Positions 26,175 through 35,432 of a stretch of 64,000 bases of DNA are shown here, piece by piece. Location: assembly GCF_003970795.1 (NCBI RefSeq), contig NZ_RWKW01000031.1, forward strand, positions 1-64,000, in the 5' to 3' direction. A program made the position numbers and the translations under genes. The notes under the pieces are model-generated. The model saw nothing but the letters and a program-made list of their open reading frames with translations, ran no database searches and was not told the DNA's origin. Within the stretch, counting starts at the first letter, position 1; each line of letters begins with the position of its first letter. The stretch is from Aquibium carbonis (GTDB lineage Bacteria; Pseudomonadota; Alphaproteobacteria; Rhizobiales; Rhizobiaceae).

Positions 26175-26881
26175 CCGGCGGCGCAGGCTTTCCACGCGGC
26201 GGCGTCGCCATGGTCGTGGGCGCCGATGGCGGCATCGGGAGCGCACTCACGCGCGCCATCCAGGCGTCCGGCGGTTTCGACCGCGTGCTTGGCTTGTCGC
26301 GCCGCAGCCAGCCGTCGCTCGACCTCGAGGACGAGCGCTCGATCGAAGCGGCGGCCCGTCTTGCGGCATCGCTCGGCGACATTCGCCTGTGCATCGTCGC
26401 CACCGGTGTGCTGCATTCCGAGGCGATGCGGCCGGAAAAGGCGCTCCGCGAAATCGACCCCGCAGCGCTTGCGAAATCCTTTGCCGTCAACGCGACCGGC
26501 CCGGCGCTGGTAATGAAGCATGTCTTGCCAATGCTGCCACGCGAGGGGCGCAGTGTCTTTGCCGTCCTGTCTGCCAAGGTGGGCAGCATCGGCGACAATC
26601 GCCTTGGCGGCTGGTACGCCTACCGGGCGTCCAAGGCTGCACTGAACCAGTTCGTCCGGACGGCTGCCATCGAGCTCGCCCGTCGCAAGCCCGAGGCGCT
26701 GTGCGTCGCGATCCATCCCGGGACGGTCGACACGGGGCTCTCGTCGCCCTTCGCGAGGTCGGGCCTTGCGATCGCCGGCCCGGATACCGCCGCCACGGCG
26801 ATCCTCGCCTGTCTCGAAGGCCTGTCGCCTGGCGAAAGCGGCGGCTTCTTCGACCGTTCCGGCGAGAGGCTGCCGTGGTGA
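26171..26881 (+). CDS. SDR-family oxidoreductase (C-factor-like)
   Basis: A 236-residue SDR. The cofactor loop VVGADGGIGSAL lies near the N-terminus, with TGVLHSEAM in the NNAG position (Asn replaced), and the active-site YAYRASKAAL supplies Tyr and Lys. The layout matches the divergent csgA/C-factor-like SDRs often annotated beside photolyase or stress genes. Start assignment is uncertain: GTG 26171 overlaps a short leader frame, ATG 26210 is internal, and an in-frame extension to 26063 has no family similarity. The reaction is unknown. Confidence 0.75.
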   Translation: MTGGAGFPRGGVAMVVGADGGIGSALTRAIQASGGFDRVLGLSRRSQPSLDLEDERSIEAAARLAASLGDIRLCIVATGVLHSEAMRPEKALREIDPAALAKSFAVNATGPALVMKHVLPMLPREGRSVFAVLSAKVGSIGDNRLGGWYAYRASKAALNQFVRTAAIELARRKPEALCVAIHPGTVDTGLSSPFARSGLAIAGPDTAATAILACLEGLSPGESGGFFDRSGERLPW

Positions 26882-26975
26882 CGGTTCGGCTGGCCTGTTC
26901 GCGGGGCTTCGTCAGGTCCGGCAAGACGCGCGATCGAAGCGCCTTGTGTGATGCGGGGATGCGAGCAGCGGCGTT

Positions 26976-28355
26976 TCACCCCACCTGCGCGCCGCCCACC
27001 CAGATGCGGGCGAGATTGGGACGAGACGCCGTGTACAGGATCGTCTGAAGCAGGTCGTCGCCCGCTTCAGTGCCCCAAAGGCGAATGCCCCCTTGCGGTG
27101 CCTCGCAATCGATTGCAAGGGCGTCGAAATGACAGCCCGGTTCGAAGCGTCCCACGGGCAGCTCCAGCGCGTCGCCTCCACCGGCGGTTGCGAGGTGGAA
27201 GGCGTCGCGAAAATCGATCCGCGCGCCTGCACGGCTGCTGCGTTGCTCCGGCGGCAGGTCCGGATCGACGCCCGACTCCAGCATGCGCGAGGCCATGACC
27301 GCGCCGCGCATGGCGTCGAGCATGGTCGCGATCGGCCCGCCGGAAATGTCGGTGCCAAGGCCGACGCGCACGCCCTTCTCCAGCGCAGCCTTGAGCGGGA
27401 AGACGGAACCGGCGAAATAGGCGTTCGACACCGGGCAGTGCGCCACCGCCGCCTTGCGGGCGACGAGCAGGTCCATATCGTCTGCCGTCAAGAAGTTCGA
27501 ATGAGCCAGAACGCCGCCCGCGGTTAGCAGGCCGAACCGGTCGAGGCTCGCCGCATCCGTCATCCCGTGGCGGGCCAGCACATGACCGTGCGCCCAGTCG
27601 CTTTCCGAGCAATGCGTCTGCACACGGCAGCCGCAGTCGCGGGCGAGGTCGCCGAGCCCCTGGAGGGCCGCGTCCGTGCAGGCCGGAATGAATCGCGGCG
27701 TGACCACCGGCAGGACGCGTCCCTTCGCATTGCCCGGCATGGCGCGGATGTGACCGATGACCGCCCGCGTGCTTTCCACCGATGCTTCCGGCGAGGCGTC
27801 GCGGTAATAGTCGGGACAACCGGCGGGATCGTCCATCGCCACCTTGCCGACCAGCGCGCGCTGGCCGCGCTCCAGGCAGATGTCGGCAAGGAGGTTGCTT
27901 GCCTCGACATGCGCGGTCGCGAAGTAGAGCGCCGTGGTGGTGCCGTTGGCCAGCAGATCATCGACCAACCGCCGGTAGACCCGACCGGCGAAGGCCGTGT
28001 CGGCATACCGGGCCTCGAGCGGAAATGTGTATCTGTGCAGCCAGACTTCCAGCGGCACGTCCAGCCCACGCCCGAGCTGGGCATATTGCGGCGCATGGAT
28101 GTGGAGGTCGACGAAGCCCGGCAGGAGGATGGTACCGGCCGGCAGCGTCGCGAGCCTCCCCGCGCGACCGGCCTCGCGTTTCGCCATCTCGTATTCGGCC
28201 TCTCCAGGTCGCGTCACCGAAACGATCAGGCCGTCCTCGTCGATGGCGATCAGCGCGTCCTCGAGCCAGTCGATCGTTCCGCGCACCGGCGCATGAAAGC
28301 CCGAGGCGACGAGGGTTTGTCCACGAAGGTCGAGGCGTCGGACGTTGTCGGTCAT
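26976..28355 (-). CDS. guaD: Guanine deaminase
   Basis: A 459-residue amidohydrolase that converts guanine to xanthine and ammonia. The zinc ligands His85 and His87 are in the highly characteristic PGFVDLHIHAPQYAQLG stretch (79-95). The substrate region EVWLHRYTFPLEARY follows, then THCSESDW (third His), AHSNFL and the catalytic Asp in GLGTDISGG. Length and motifs match bacterial GuaD closely. It is the last gene of the leftward purine operon, 51 bases after the Rieske-less oxygenase gene. Its product xanthine would feed a xanthine-oxidising enzyme such as the one encoded at 46666-50336. Confidence 0.95.
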   Translation of the reverse strand: MTDNVRRLDLRGQTLVASGFHAPVRGTIDWLEDALIAIDEDGLIVSVTRPGEAEYEMAKREAGRAGRLATLPAGTILLPGFVDLHIHAPQYAQLGRGLDVPLEVWLHRYTFPLEARYADTAFAGRVYRRLVDDLLANGTTTALYFATAHVEASNLLADICLERGQRALVGKVAMDDPAGCPDYYRDASPEASVESTRAVIGHIRAMPGNAKGRVLPVVTPRFIPACTDAALQGLGDLARDCGCRVQTHCSESDWAHGHVLARHGMTDAASLDRFGLLTAGGVLAHSNFLTADDMDLLVARKAAVAHCPVSNAYFAGSVFPLKAALEKGVRVGLGTDISGGPIATMLDAMRGAVMASRMLESGVDPDLPPEQRSSRAGARIDFRDAFHLATAGGGDALELPVGRFEPGCHFDALAIDCEAPQGGIRLWGTEAGDDLLQTILYTASRPNLARIWVGGAQVG

Positions 28356-28406
28356 CGATGGGTTCTTGCAGATGGCGCTTCGGAACTGGAGCGCGCGGTT
28401 TGAAGC

Positions 28407-29267
28407 CTACGCAGCTTGCGCCGTCGTGCCGTAGACGATGCCCTTTTCCTTCAGCCATCGACGATAGGCGACCGAGGAAGCGTCCGCGCGGGTCGGGATT
28501 TCGGATCGGGGCTCGAGCGGCAGAAGCAGCGGCCGCTGGTTCTCCAGGATGATGCGGTCCTGCAGGAAGATCACCTGCTGGAAGGCGACGAGCTCCGTGA
28601 CCGTCGATACGTCGTCGATCAGGAACATCACTGGGTGGGCGCGGCAGAATTCCGGGTCGACCGGCTGGACGAAGAGGCAGATGACGTCCCAGCGGTTGGC
28701 CGCGTTCGGGCAGGTCTTGTAGAGCAGCACCGCGAAGGGGTCGGCGACCCGGTACTGATACTGCGTCATGATCCCTTCCTTGGCCGACAGCGCCGCCTGA
28801 GGCTGGAAGAACTCGCAGTTCGTTGCCCACACCTCGTCGATGTCGCGGCGGATTTCGGTCGTGTAGTGCCGCACCTCGGTGTGTGGCTCGGCGCCGAGGA
28901 TGTCGGTGTGGACGAAGGGAAAATGCGCCATGTCGAGGAAGTTCTCGACCACACGCGGCGCGGACGACTTGACCGAAATCGCGCCGCAGACCACCAGTCG
29001 GCGGTCGTCTTCCTCGGCTTCCGGGATCGGCAGGACGTCGCGCGCCGGCTGGCCTAGCGTGATCCAGAGATAGCCGTAGCGCAGCCGTGTGCCCAGCGTC
29101 TCGCCGGTGTCGGCGCGTCGTACCATGAAGGTATCATCGGTCGTTCGCAGAACGCTGACGTCGTAGCCGAGCAGCCGATTGACGCTCATCCCGGACGGAA
29201 TGTCTGTGACCGCGTCGATGCAGTACCACTGGTCGAGGGCGGCTTTCTCTGCGGGCTTCAAGGGCAT
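28407..29267 (-). CDS. Rieske-less non-heme iron oxygenase catalytic subunit (NdmC-like), paralog 1
   Basis: A 286-residue protein that is the catalytic half of a Rieske oxygenase alpha subunit. The mononuclear iron motif is Asn109, Asp112, His115 and His120 (ENFLDMAHFPFVH), and Asp237 (FLQDRII) is the likely third ligand. The N-terminus keeps the framework strands of a Rieske domain (WYCIDAV, RLLGYDV, then RYGYLWITLG), but the segment that should carry CxH and CxxH is absent. It therefore cannot hold a [2Fe-2S] cluster and must receive electrons from another protein, presumably the Rieske protein at 36992. This is the architecture of P. putida NdmC. ATG 29267 was chosen because upstream in-frame sequence has no similarity. 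A paralog lies at 45803-46669. Confidence 0.85.
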   Translation of the reverse strand: MPLKPAEKAALDQWYCIDAVTDIPSGMSVNRLLGYDVSVLRTTDDTFMVRRADTGETLGTRLRYGYLWITLGQPARDVLPIPEAEEDDRRLVVCGAISVKSSAPRVVENFLDMAHFPFVHTDILGAEPHTEVRHYTTEIRRDIDEVWATNCEFFQPQAALSAKEGIMTQYQYRVADPFAVLLYKTCPNAANRWDVICLFVQPVDPEFCRAHPVMFLIDDVSTVTELVAFQQVIFLQDRIILENQRPLLLPLEPRSEIPTRADASSVAYRRWLKEKGIVYGTTAQAA

Positions 29268-29283
29268 GGCGTCGCTCCGGTGC

Positions 29284-30684
29284 TCAGGCGTCGTAGATAC
29301 GATCCATCGTCGCGGCGTGTTCGGCAAGGGCCGCCTCGACGTCGAAGCCGACGAACGCGCCGCCGGATATGATCTGCCGACCATTGATGAAGGAGTGGTC
29401 CACCTTGAACGGCCCGCACAGCACGAGCGCCGCCAGCGGATCGCGCTGCGTGCCCGACAGGCCGAGCTGGCTGCGCTTGATCGCGATGAAGTCGGCGCTC
29501 ATGCCCGGCGCCAGATAGCCGATGTCGTCGCGCCCGAGCAGCGCTGCGCCGCCGCGCGTGGCCATCGTCAGCGCCTCGCGCGCGGACAGCGCCGATGGCG
29601 TGCCGCCGAAGCCGCCGCGTCCGCCCGGCGTCTCCGAAAGATACTGGTGCGGCGCCACGCGCTGCAGCATCAGCGCCAGACGTGCTTCCATGAACATGTT
29701 CGACGTGTCGTTGGACGCCGAGCCGTCGACGCCGAGCCCGACGTTCACGCCCTTGTCGAGCATCTCGCGGATCTTGGCGATGCCCTGGCCGCAGCGCATG
29801 TTGGCCGAGGGGCAGTGCGCCACCCCGGTGCCGGTTGCTGCGAAGCGGTCGATCTCCGCGCTGGTCATGAAGATCGAATGGGCGAACCAGACGTCGTCGC
29901 CAAGCCACCCGACGGATTCCGCGAACTCGACCGGTCGCATGCCGTAAATGTCATGGCAGTAGGTCTCCTCGAACAGGTCCTCGGCCAGATGCGAGTGCAG
30001 CCGCACGCCAGGATGGCTGCGCGCCAGCGCCGCGGCGTTGCGCATCAGGTCGGGCGTCACCGAGAAGGGCGAGCAGGGCGCCAGGATGATGCGGCTCATC
30101 GAATGGCGCGAGGCGTCGTGGTGGCGGCCGATCAGCCTCTCGGCGTCCGCAAGGATCGCGTCCTCGTTCTCCACGCAGCTGTCCGGCGGCAATCCACCGA
30201 GGCTTTCGCCGCGCGACATGGCGCCCCGCGCCGCATGAAAGCGCAGCCCCATCTCCTCCGCCGCCTCGATGGTGGAGTCCAGCGTGCAGTTGTTGGGCAG
30301 GATGTAGAGATGGTCGGAACTGGTCGTGCATCCCGAGTGGATCAGCTCCGCCATAGCGACCTTGGCCGAGACGCGGATCGCATCGTCGTCCAGCCGCGCC
30401 CAGATCGGATAAAGCGTCTTCAGCCAGACGAGCAGCTCGTCGTCCTGCACCATGACGCGAGTCAGGTTCTGGTACATGTGGTGATGCGTGTTGACCATGC
30501 CGGGCATGACGACATGGCCGGACAGGTCCAGCACCTCGTCGGCCTCGATCCCGGCAAGCTCGGCCGTGGTGCCGACGGCGACGATGGCGTTGCCGTCGAC
30601 GAGCATCGCGCCGTCGGCGATCTCGCGGCGCGCATCGTCGAAGGTGGCGAGCAGGTCGACGTTCCTGATCAGGAGCCGGGCCAT
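29284..30684 (-). CDS. 8-oxoguanine deaminase-like amidohydrolase (ATZ/TRZ family)
   Basis: A 466-residue metal-dependent hydrolase. Metal ligands are in NTHHHMYQNLTR (residues 65-76, His67 and His69), HSHLAED, AHSIFM and the Asp of GLGVDGSASND. The HHHMYQNLTR and QDDELLVWLKTLYP elements are characteristic of the 8-oxoguanine/isoguanine-type deaminases of COG0402, which convert 8-oxoguanine to urate. The gene has an AGGAG ribosome site and lies between the ABC permease and the Rieske-less oxygenase in the purine operon. Hydroxyatrazine-type hydrolases are the main alternative. Confidence 0.85.
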   Translation of the reverse strand: MARLLIRNVDLLATFDDARREIADGAMLVDGNAIVAVGTTAELAGIEADEVLDLSGHVVMPGMVNTHHHMYQNLTRVMVQDDELLVWLKTLYPIWARLDDDAIRVSAKVAMAELIHSGCTTSSDHLYILPNNCTLDSTIEAAEEMGLRFHAARGAMSRGESLGGLPPDSCVENEDAILADAERLIGRHHDASRHSMSRIILAPCSPFSVTPDLMRNAAALARSHPGVRLHSHLAEDLFEETYCHDIYGMRPVEFAESVGWLGDDVWFAHSIFMTSAEIDRFAATGTGVAHCPSANMRCGQGIAKIREMLDKGVNVGLGVDGSASNDTSNMFMEARLALMLQRVAPHQYLSETPGGRGGFGGTPSALSAREALTMATRGGAALLGRDDIGYLAPGMSADFIAIKRSQLGLSGTQRDPLAALVLCGPFKVDHSFINGRQIISGGAFVGFDVEAALAEHAATMDRIYDA

Positions 30685-30693
30685 CTCGGTCTC

Positions 30694-31629
30694 CTAGCGG
30701 ACGTCGCGATAGTAGGGCTCGCCGAGCGCAGCGGGTGCAGCCATCAGGCGGCGCATCCTCTGCCAGGCGAGCACCGGAACGATGATCATGGCGATGGTGC
30801 CGAGATAGGGCAGCATCGACAGGACCGGCGAGGGGATCGGCCAGTTGCGCGCCTGGCCGACGAAGCCGAGCGAGGTGATCAGGCCGAAGAGCAGCGCGGC
30901 CGCCACCGCGTTGATTGGCCGGTAGCCGGCGAAGATCACCAGCGCGACGGCGATCCAGCCGCGCCCGGCCACCACCCCCTCCGACCAGGAGGGCACGAAG
31001 GCGAGCGTGAGGTAGGCGCCCGCGCCGGCCGCGAGCGCGGCGCCCGCCGAAACGTACCAGAAGCGCATCGCCTGCACGGGAATGCCGGCCGCGTCGGCTG
31101 CCGCCGGGTTTTCGCCCACCGCCCGCATGTCCAGCCCGTGCCGGGTGCGGAACATCAGCCAGTGCAGCGCGATCGGCAGGATGATGTAGATCAGGTAGAC
31201 GAGGATGTTCTGCGTGAACAGGGCGCGCCCGAGCAGCGGAATATCGCTGAGATAGGGGATCGCGATCGGCGGGAAGGTTGCCGGCGCCGGGGTGCCGGAA
31301 TAGGCCCGCCCGATGGTCGCCGCCATGCCCGTGCCCATCAGCGTCAGGGCCAGGCCGCACAGCACCTGGTTGGCGCGCAGATAGACGGTGGTGGCGGCGA
31401 ACACCATGCCGAAGAAGAAGCCGACGACCAGAGCGAGCGCGAAGCCGAGCATCGGGCTGGGCGTGGTGATGACGGTGGCGATGCCGGTGACGGCGCCGAG
31501 CGCCATCAGACCTTCCACGCCGAGATTGACCACGCCGACGCGTTCGGCGAGCACTTCGCCGAGTGCAGCCAGCGCAAGCACGCCTCCCGCCAGGATCGAG
31601 GTCTGGATGATGCCGGCGATGATGTCCAT
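30694..31629 (-). CDS. Purine-locus ABC transporter permease (second permease)
   Basis: A 311-residue BPD_transp_2-type permease with about eight to nine hydrophobic segments. The NLGVEGLMALGA motif (about 35-46) and the FRTRHGLDMRAVGENPAAA coupling loop (about 180-198) are typical of nucleoside/base transporters paired with BMP receptors. The ATG at 31629 lies 5 bases after the first permease stop. With the permease, ATPase and receptor genes upstream it forms the second importer, embedded among purine deaminases. Confidence 0.88.
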   Translation of the reverse strand: MDIIAGIIQTSILAGGVLALAALGEVLAERVGVVNLGVEGLMALGAVTGIATVITTPSPMLGFALALVVGFFFGMVFAATTVYLRANQVLCGLALTLMGTGMAATIGRAYSGTPAPATFPPIAIPYLSDIPLLGRALFTQNILVYLIYIILPIALHWLMFRTRHGLDMRAVGENPAAADAAGIPVQAMRFWYVSAGAALAAGAGAYLTLAFVPSWSEGVVAGRGWIAVALVIFAGYRPINAVAAALLFGLITSLGFVGQARNWPIPSPVLSMLPYLGTIAMIIVPVLAWQRMRRLMAAPAALGEPYYRDVR

Positions 31630-31634
31630 CAGGA

Positions 31635-32672
31635 TCAGGCCCTCACGATTCGGTAGCGGGCGAGCTCGTCGCCGATGGCGGTGTAGAACAGGATCAGGCC
31701 GGTGATCGCGAGCACGGTCGACACCGTGATGCCCTGCGTCTGCAGCACGATGCCGGAATTGAGGATGATGGCCATCAGGGCCGCCGCCGGCAGCACGCCG
31801 ATCGGCGACGCGCGCGCCAGCACCGCCACCATGATGCCGAGATAGCCGAAATTGTTGGAAATGCCGCCTTGCAGGCGATGCACGGTTCCGGCCACCTCGA
31901 ACATGCCGGCAAGGCCCGCGATCGCGCCCGACAGGAGCATCACCATGATCAGGTGGCGACGGAACGGCATGCCGGCATAGCGCGCGGCCTGCGGGTTGGA
32001 GCCGGCGATGCGCACCTCGTAGCCCCAGCGGGTGAAGGCGAACAGCGCCCCGACGAGAAGCACCACGACCACCGCCACGGGAAGGCCCCAATGGACGATG
32101 CCCCAGAACTCGGGCACCTCGTGCGGCAGGCGGGCGGTGGTGGCGAGCGCCCGGCCGCTCGGGTCGAGCCAAGGCCCGGTCGCCACCCAATAGACCAGCA
32201 GCGTGGCGACGAAGTTGAGCAGCAGGGTCGTGATCAGCTCGTTGACGTCGGCATAGGCGCGCGCCAGCGTCGGAATGAGGATCCAGATCGCCCCGCCGAT
32301 GGCGCCTGCCACGAACATCAGCGGCAGGATCACCGCCATCGGTCCCGGCACGAAGAGCGCCACGCCCGTTGCGGCGAAGGCGCCGGCATAGAACTGGCCT
32401 TCGGCCCCGATGTTCTGGGCGCCGATCTTCTGGCCGACGGCGACCGCCAGGCCGGTGAAGATCAGCGGGATGACCAGCAGCCCGACATCCTCCAGCCCGT
32501 AACTGGAGCCGAAGGTGGTGCGCAGCACCTGCCAGCCGAGCGCCAGCGGATTGAAGCCGAGCGCGGCAAGCACGATGCCGGCCGTGACCAAGGCGAGAAC
32601 GATGGCGAGGCCGCGCGCGGCAAGGGCGACGGATGGCGGCGCGGAGGGAATACGTTGGATGCGGTAGGCCAT
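31635..32672 (-). CDS. Purine-locus ABC transporter permease (first permease)
   Basis: A 345-residue permease with about nine hydrophobic segments. NIGAEGQFYAGA (about 89-100), NELITTLLLNFVA (about 147-159) and the WGYEVRIAGSNPQAAR coupling loop are conserved with the paralogous transporter at 10661-15207, although overall sequences have diverged. The start at 32672 is 2 bases after the ATPase stop. Confidence 0.88.
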   Translation of the reverse strand: MAYRIQRIPSAPPSVALAARGLAIVLALVTAGIVLAALGFNPLALGWQVLRTTFGSSYGLEDVGLLVIPLIFTGLAVAVGQKIGAQNIGAEGQFYAGAFAATGVALFVPGPMAVILPLMFVAGAIGGAIWILIPTLARAYADVNELITTLLLNFVATLLVYWVATGPWLDPSGRALATTARLPHEVPEFWGIVHWGLPVAVVVVLLVGALFAFTRWGYEVRIAGSNPQAARYAGMPFRRHLIMVMLLSGAIAGLAGMFEVAGTVHRLQGGISNNFGYLGIMVAVLARASPIGVLPAAALMAIILNSGIVLQTQGITVSTVLAITGLILFYTAIGDELARYRIVRA

Positions 32673-32674
32673 CG

Positions 32675-34276
32675 TCAGTGCCCCCGGCCTTTGGCGTCGT
32701 CCGTCAAACGCTTGCCGCCCATCATCAGGCCGATCGTGTCGATGTCGGCCTCGGCGGTGTCGACGACGCCCATGACCCGACCGTGGAACATGACCGCGAT
32801 GCGGTCGGAGAGGTTGAGGAGTTCCTCCAGTTCCTCCGAGATGAAGAGGACGGCCACGCCCTTGTCGCGCAGCTCGACCAGATATCGCATCATCATGTTG
32901 ATGGCGCCGACGTCGAGGCCGCGGCTCGGATAGGCGGCGACGAGCACGCGCGACGCGATGCGCATTTCGCGGCGGGCAACGAGCCGCTGCTGGTTGCCGC
33001 CCGAAAGGTTGCGCACCGGCATGCCGAAGTCCGGCACGGTCACCGATGCTGCCTCGGCGATGTCCTTCGCCAGTGCGGTTGCGGCGCGGCCGTTGAAGCC
33101 GAAGCCGCCCGACAGCGGCGGCCGGTCGTACTCGCGCAGGACGGCGTTGTCGGTGATCGACAGCGACGGCGCGAGCCCGCTGTGGAGCCTGTCTTCGGGA
33201 ATGTGGCCGACGCCGAAATCGGCGAATTCGGCCGCCCCGGCGCGGCTGAAATCCGCGCCATCGACCAGGATGCGCCCGGACGCGGCTTGGCGCATTCCGG
33301 TGATGACCTGTGTCAGCTCCTTCTGACCATTGCCGGCAACGCCCGCGATGCCGAGGATTTCGCCGGCCCGCAGCACCAGCGACAGTCCGTCGAGGACGAC
33401 ATGCCCCTGCCCGTCGTCGGCGCGGATGTCTTCGAGCGTCATCACCGGTGCGCCGATGGGCGCGGCCCCAGCGCTCCGCCCGCGCATGTCGGAGAGAACG
33501 ATCTCGCGCCCGACCATCAGCCGCGCCAGCGATGTCTCGGTGCAACCGGCGGTCTGTTCGGTCGCCACCTTGCGGCCGCCGCGCAGAACGGTCACGCGGT
33601 CGGAGATTTCCAGCACCTCGTCCAGCTTGTGGCTGATGAAGATGACGGCGTTGCCGCGCGCGACGAAGTCCTTCAGCGCCCGGAAGAGCTCGTGCGCTTC
33701 CGCGGGCGTCAGCACCGCCGTCGGCTCGTCGAGGATCAGCACGCGCGCCTTGCGCGTCAGCACGCGCAGGATTTCCACCCGTTGCTGCTCGCCCGTCGAC
33801 AGTTCGCCGATGCGGGCGGCGGGGTCGACCGTCAGATTGAGCGCTTGCGCCAACTCGGCGGTCCGCCTTTCGAGCACGGCGGCGCTCACCGCCCTCGGCG
33901 TGTCGCTCCAGCCGAGATGGATGTTCTCGGCCACCGTGAAGGCCTTCACCAGCTTGAAGTGCTGATGCACCATGCCGATGCCCGCCGCGATCGCTTCCAC
34001 GGGCGAGGCGAAGCTTTGCGGATAGCCGTCGATGACGATCTCGCCCGCATCCGGCTGGTAGATGCCGGTGAGGATGTTCATCAGGGTAGACTTGCCGGCG
34101 CCATTCTCGCCCAGGAGGGCGTGGATCTCTCCCGGCATCACGTCGAGGTCCACGTCCTCGTTGGCGATGACGCCGGGAAAGTATTTGGCGATGCCCCTGA
34201 GCTGCACGATCGGCGCGGTTCCGGGCGGAGGCACGAAACGGGTCGGCACGGGTACGGGCGGCTCGGGCGCGATCAT
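32675..34276 (-). CDS. Purine-locus ABC transporter ATPase, two nucleotide-binding domains
   Basis: A 533-residue double ATPase. Domain 1 is fully canonical: Walker A GENGAGKST (about 56-64), signature LSTGEQQRVEI and Walker B LILDEPTAVL. Domain 2 shows the family-usual degenerate P-loop (GVAGNGQKE), an intact LSGGNQQR signature and AAYPSRGLD at Walker B. It has a Pro-rich N-terminal extension of about 20 residues. It energises import of the ligand bound by the BMP receptor encoded 13 bases upstream. Compare the first system, where the domain 1 signature is lost. Confidence 0.92.
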   Translation of the reverse strand: MIAPEPPVPVPTRFVPPPGTAPIVQLRGIAKYFPGVIANEDVDLDVMPGEIHALLGENGAGKSTLMNILTGIYQPDAGEIVIDGYPQSFASPVEAIAAGIGMVHQHFKLVKAFTVAENIHLGWSDTPRAVSAAVLERRTAELAQALNLTVDPAARIGELSTGEQQRVEILRVLTRKARVLILDEPTAVLTPAEAHELFRALKDFVARGNAVIFISHKLDEVLEISDRVTVLRGGRKVATEQTAGCTETSLARLMVGREIVLSDMRGRSAGAAPIGAPVMTLEDIRADDGQGHVVLDGLSLVLRAGEILGIAGVAGNGQKELTQVITGMRQAASGRILVDGADFSRAGAAEFADFGVGHIPEDRLHSGLAPSLSITDNAVLREYDRPPLSGGFGFNGRAATALAKDIAEAASVTVPDFGMPVRNLSGGNQQRLVARREMRIASRVLVAAYPSRGLDVGAINMMMRYLVELRDKGVAVLFISEELEELLNLSDRIAVMFHGRVMGVVDTAEADIDTIGLMMGGKRLTDDAKGRGH

Positions 34277-34289
34277 GGTCGTCGTTCGA

Positions 34290-35405
34290 TCAGAGGCCGG
34301 TGACGCCTTCGATCGACCAGTCCCAGTTGTACAGTTCGACCTCGGTCATGCGGTGGCCGGCCGCGACCTTGACGTTGCCGTTGGCATCCTTGATCTCGCC
34401 CTCGAACGGGCTCCAGCCGCCCATGATCTTGTCGCGGATCGCGTCGGCCTGCGCCGCCGTTTCGGCGGGCACCGTCTCGCCCCAGGCGTCGCGGTCGACG
34501 CCGCTGCCGATCGGCAGAATGTCCTCGGTCGGCGTCCACTCGCCGGCGATGCGGCGGCGCACCTGCTCGACATACCAGGCGTTGAAGTCCACCACGATCG
34601 ACGAGATGTAGGCCTGCGGGCCATAGCGGCGGATGTCGGTGTTCCACATCACCGCCTTGGCGCCGCGCTGTTCCGCCACCTGGAGATAGGCGGCCTCGTC
34701 CATGATGCCGAACAGAACGTCGGCGCCGTTGTCGATCAGCGCCGTGCCGGCCTGGGCCGCCGCCTGCGGGTCGAACCAGGAGTTGATGACGATCGCCTGC
34801 AGCGTCGCTTCCGGCTTCACCGAACGCGCGCCCATCAGGAAGGCGTTGGTGCCGGAATAGACCGACGGCACCGGGAAGGAGGCGACGTAGCCGAGCTTGC
34901 CGGACGCCGACATGAGGCCAGCCGCCACGCCCGCGATGTAGGACGGATACCAGTGCGCGACGTAGTAGGTGCCGAGATTGTCGAGCGGGTTGCGGCCGTC
35001 GCATTCGTAGAAGGCCACGTCCGGCGTGCGCTTGGCGACGTCGTAGATGAAGTCGCCGTAGTTGGAGTTGGCGATGATCATGTTGGCGCCTTCGGCGGCG
35101 AACTGGCGGAAGATGCGGCTGGCGTCCGCCGAATAGGGCACGTTTTCGACGAACAGGGTCTTGGCCTTCGGAAAGGCCGCGGCGACGGCCTGGCGGCCGA
35201 GGTCGTGGGCATAGGTCCAGCCCTCGTCCGAGGTGGGTCCGACGTAGCCCCAGGCGATCACGGCGTCTTCCTCGGCCACGGCCGGCAGCGGCGCCGCGGC
35301 GCGGGCGGACGAAATCAGCCCGGTCTTGGGCAGGAGAAGCGATGCACCGGCGGCGGCGCCGATGTTGAGGAAGCCTCGGCGGGTCAGGTCTGAGATATTG
35401 ATCAT
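34290..35405 (-). CDS. BMP-family substrate-binding protein with Tat signal
   Basis: A 371-residue periplasmic receptor. The N-terminus has a twin-arginine signal (TRRGFLNIGAAAGASLLL, residues 8-25) cleaved near ARA, unlike the Sec signal of the first BMP protein. The mature protein has the BMP fold landmarks GPTSDEGWTYAHDLG, ANSNYGDF and GVAAGLMSASGKLGYV. BMP proteins bind nucleosides or related bases; the surrounding adenosine, guanine and 8-oxoguanine deaminases point to a purine. Folding before export may be needed for a bound ligand or cofactor (inference). Confidence 0.88.
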   Translation of the reverse strand: MINISDLTRRGFLNIGAAAGASLLLPKTGLISSARAAAPLPAVAEEDAVIAWGYVGPTSDEGWTYAHDLGRQAVAAAFPKAKTLFVENVPYSADASRIFRQFAAEGANMIIANSNYGDFIYDVAKRTPDVAFYECDGRNPLDNLGTYYVAHWYPSYIAGVAAGLMSASGKLGYVASFPVPSVYSGTNAFLMGARSVKPEATLQAIVINSWFDPQAAAQAGTALIDNGADVLFGIMDEAAYLQVAEQRGAKAVMWNTDIRRYGPQAYISSIVVDFNAWYVEQVRRRIAGEWTPTEDILPIGSGVDRDAWGETVPAETAAQADAIRDKIMGGWSPFEGEIKDANGNVKVAAGHRMTEVELYNWDWSIEGVTGL

Positions 35406-35432
35406 GGTGCGTCCTTTACGGTTGCGGCGGGT

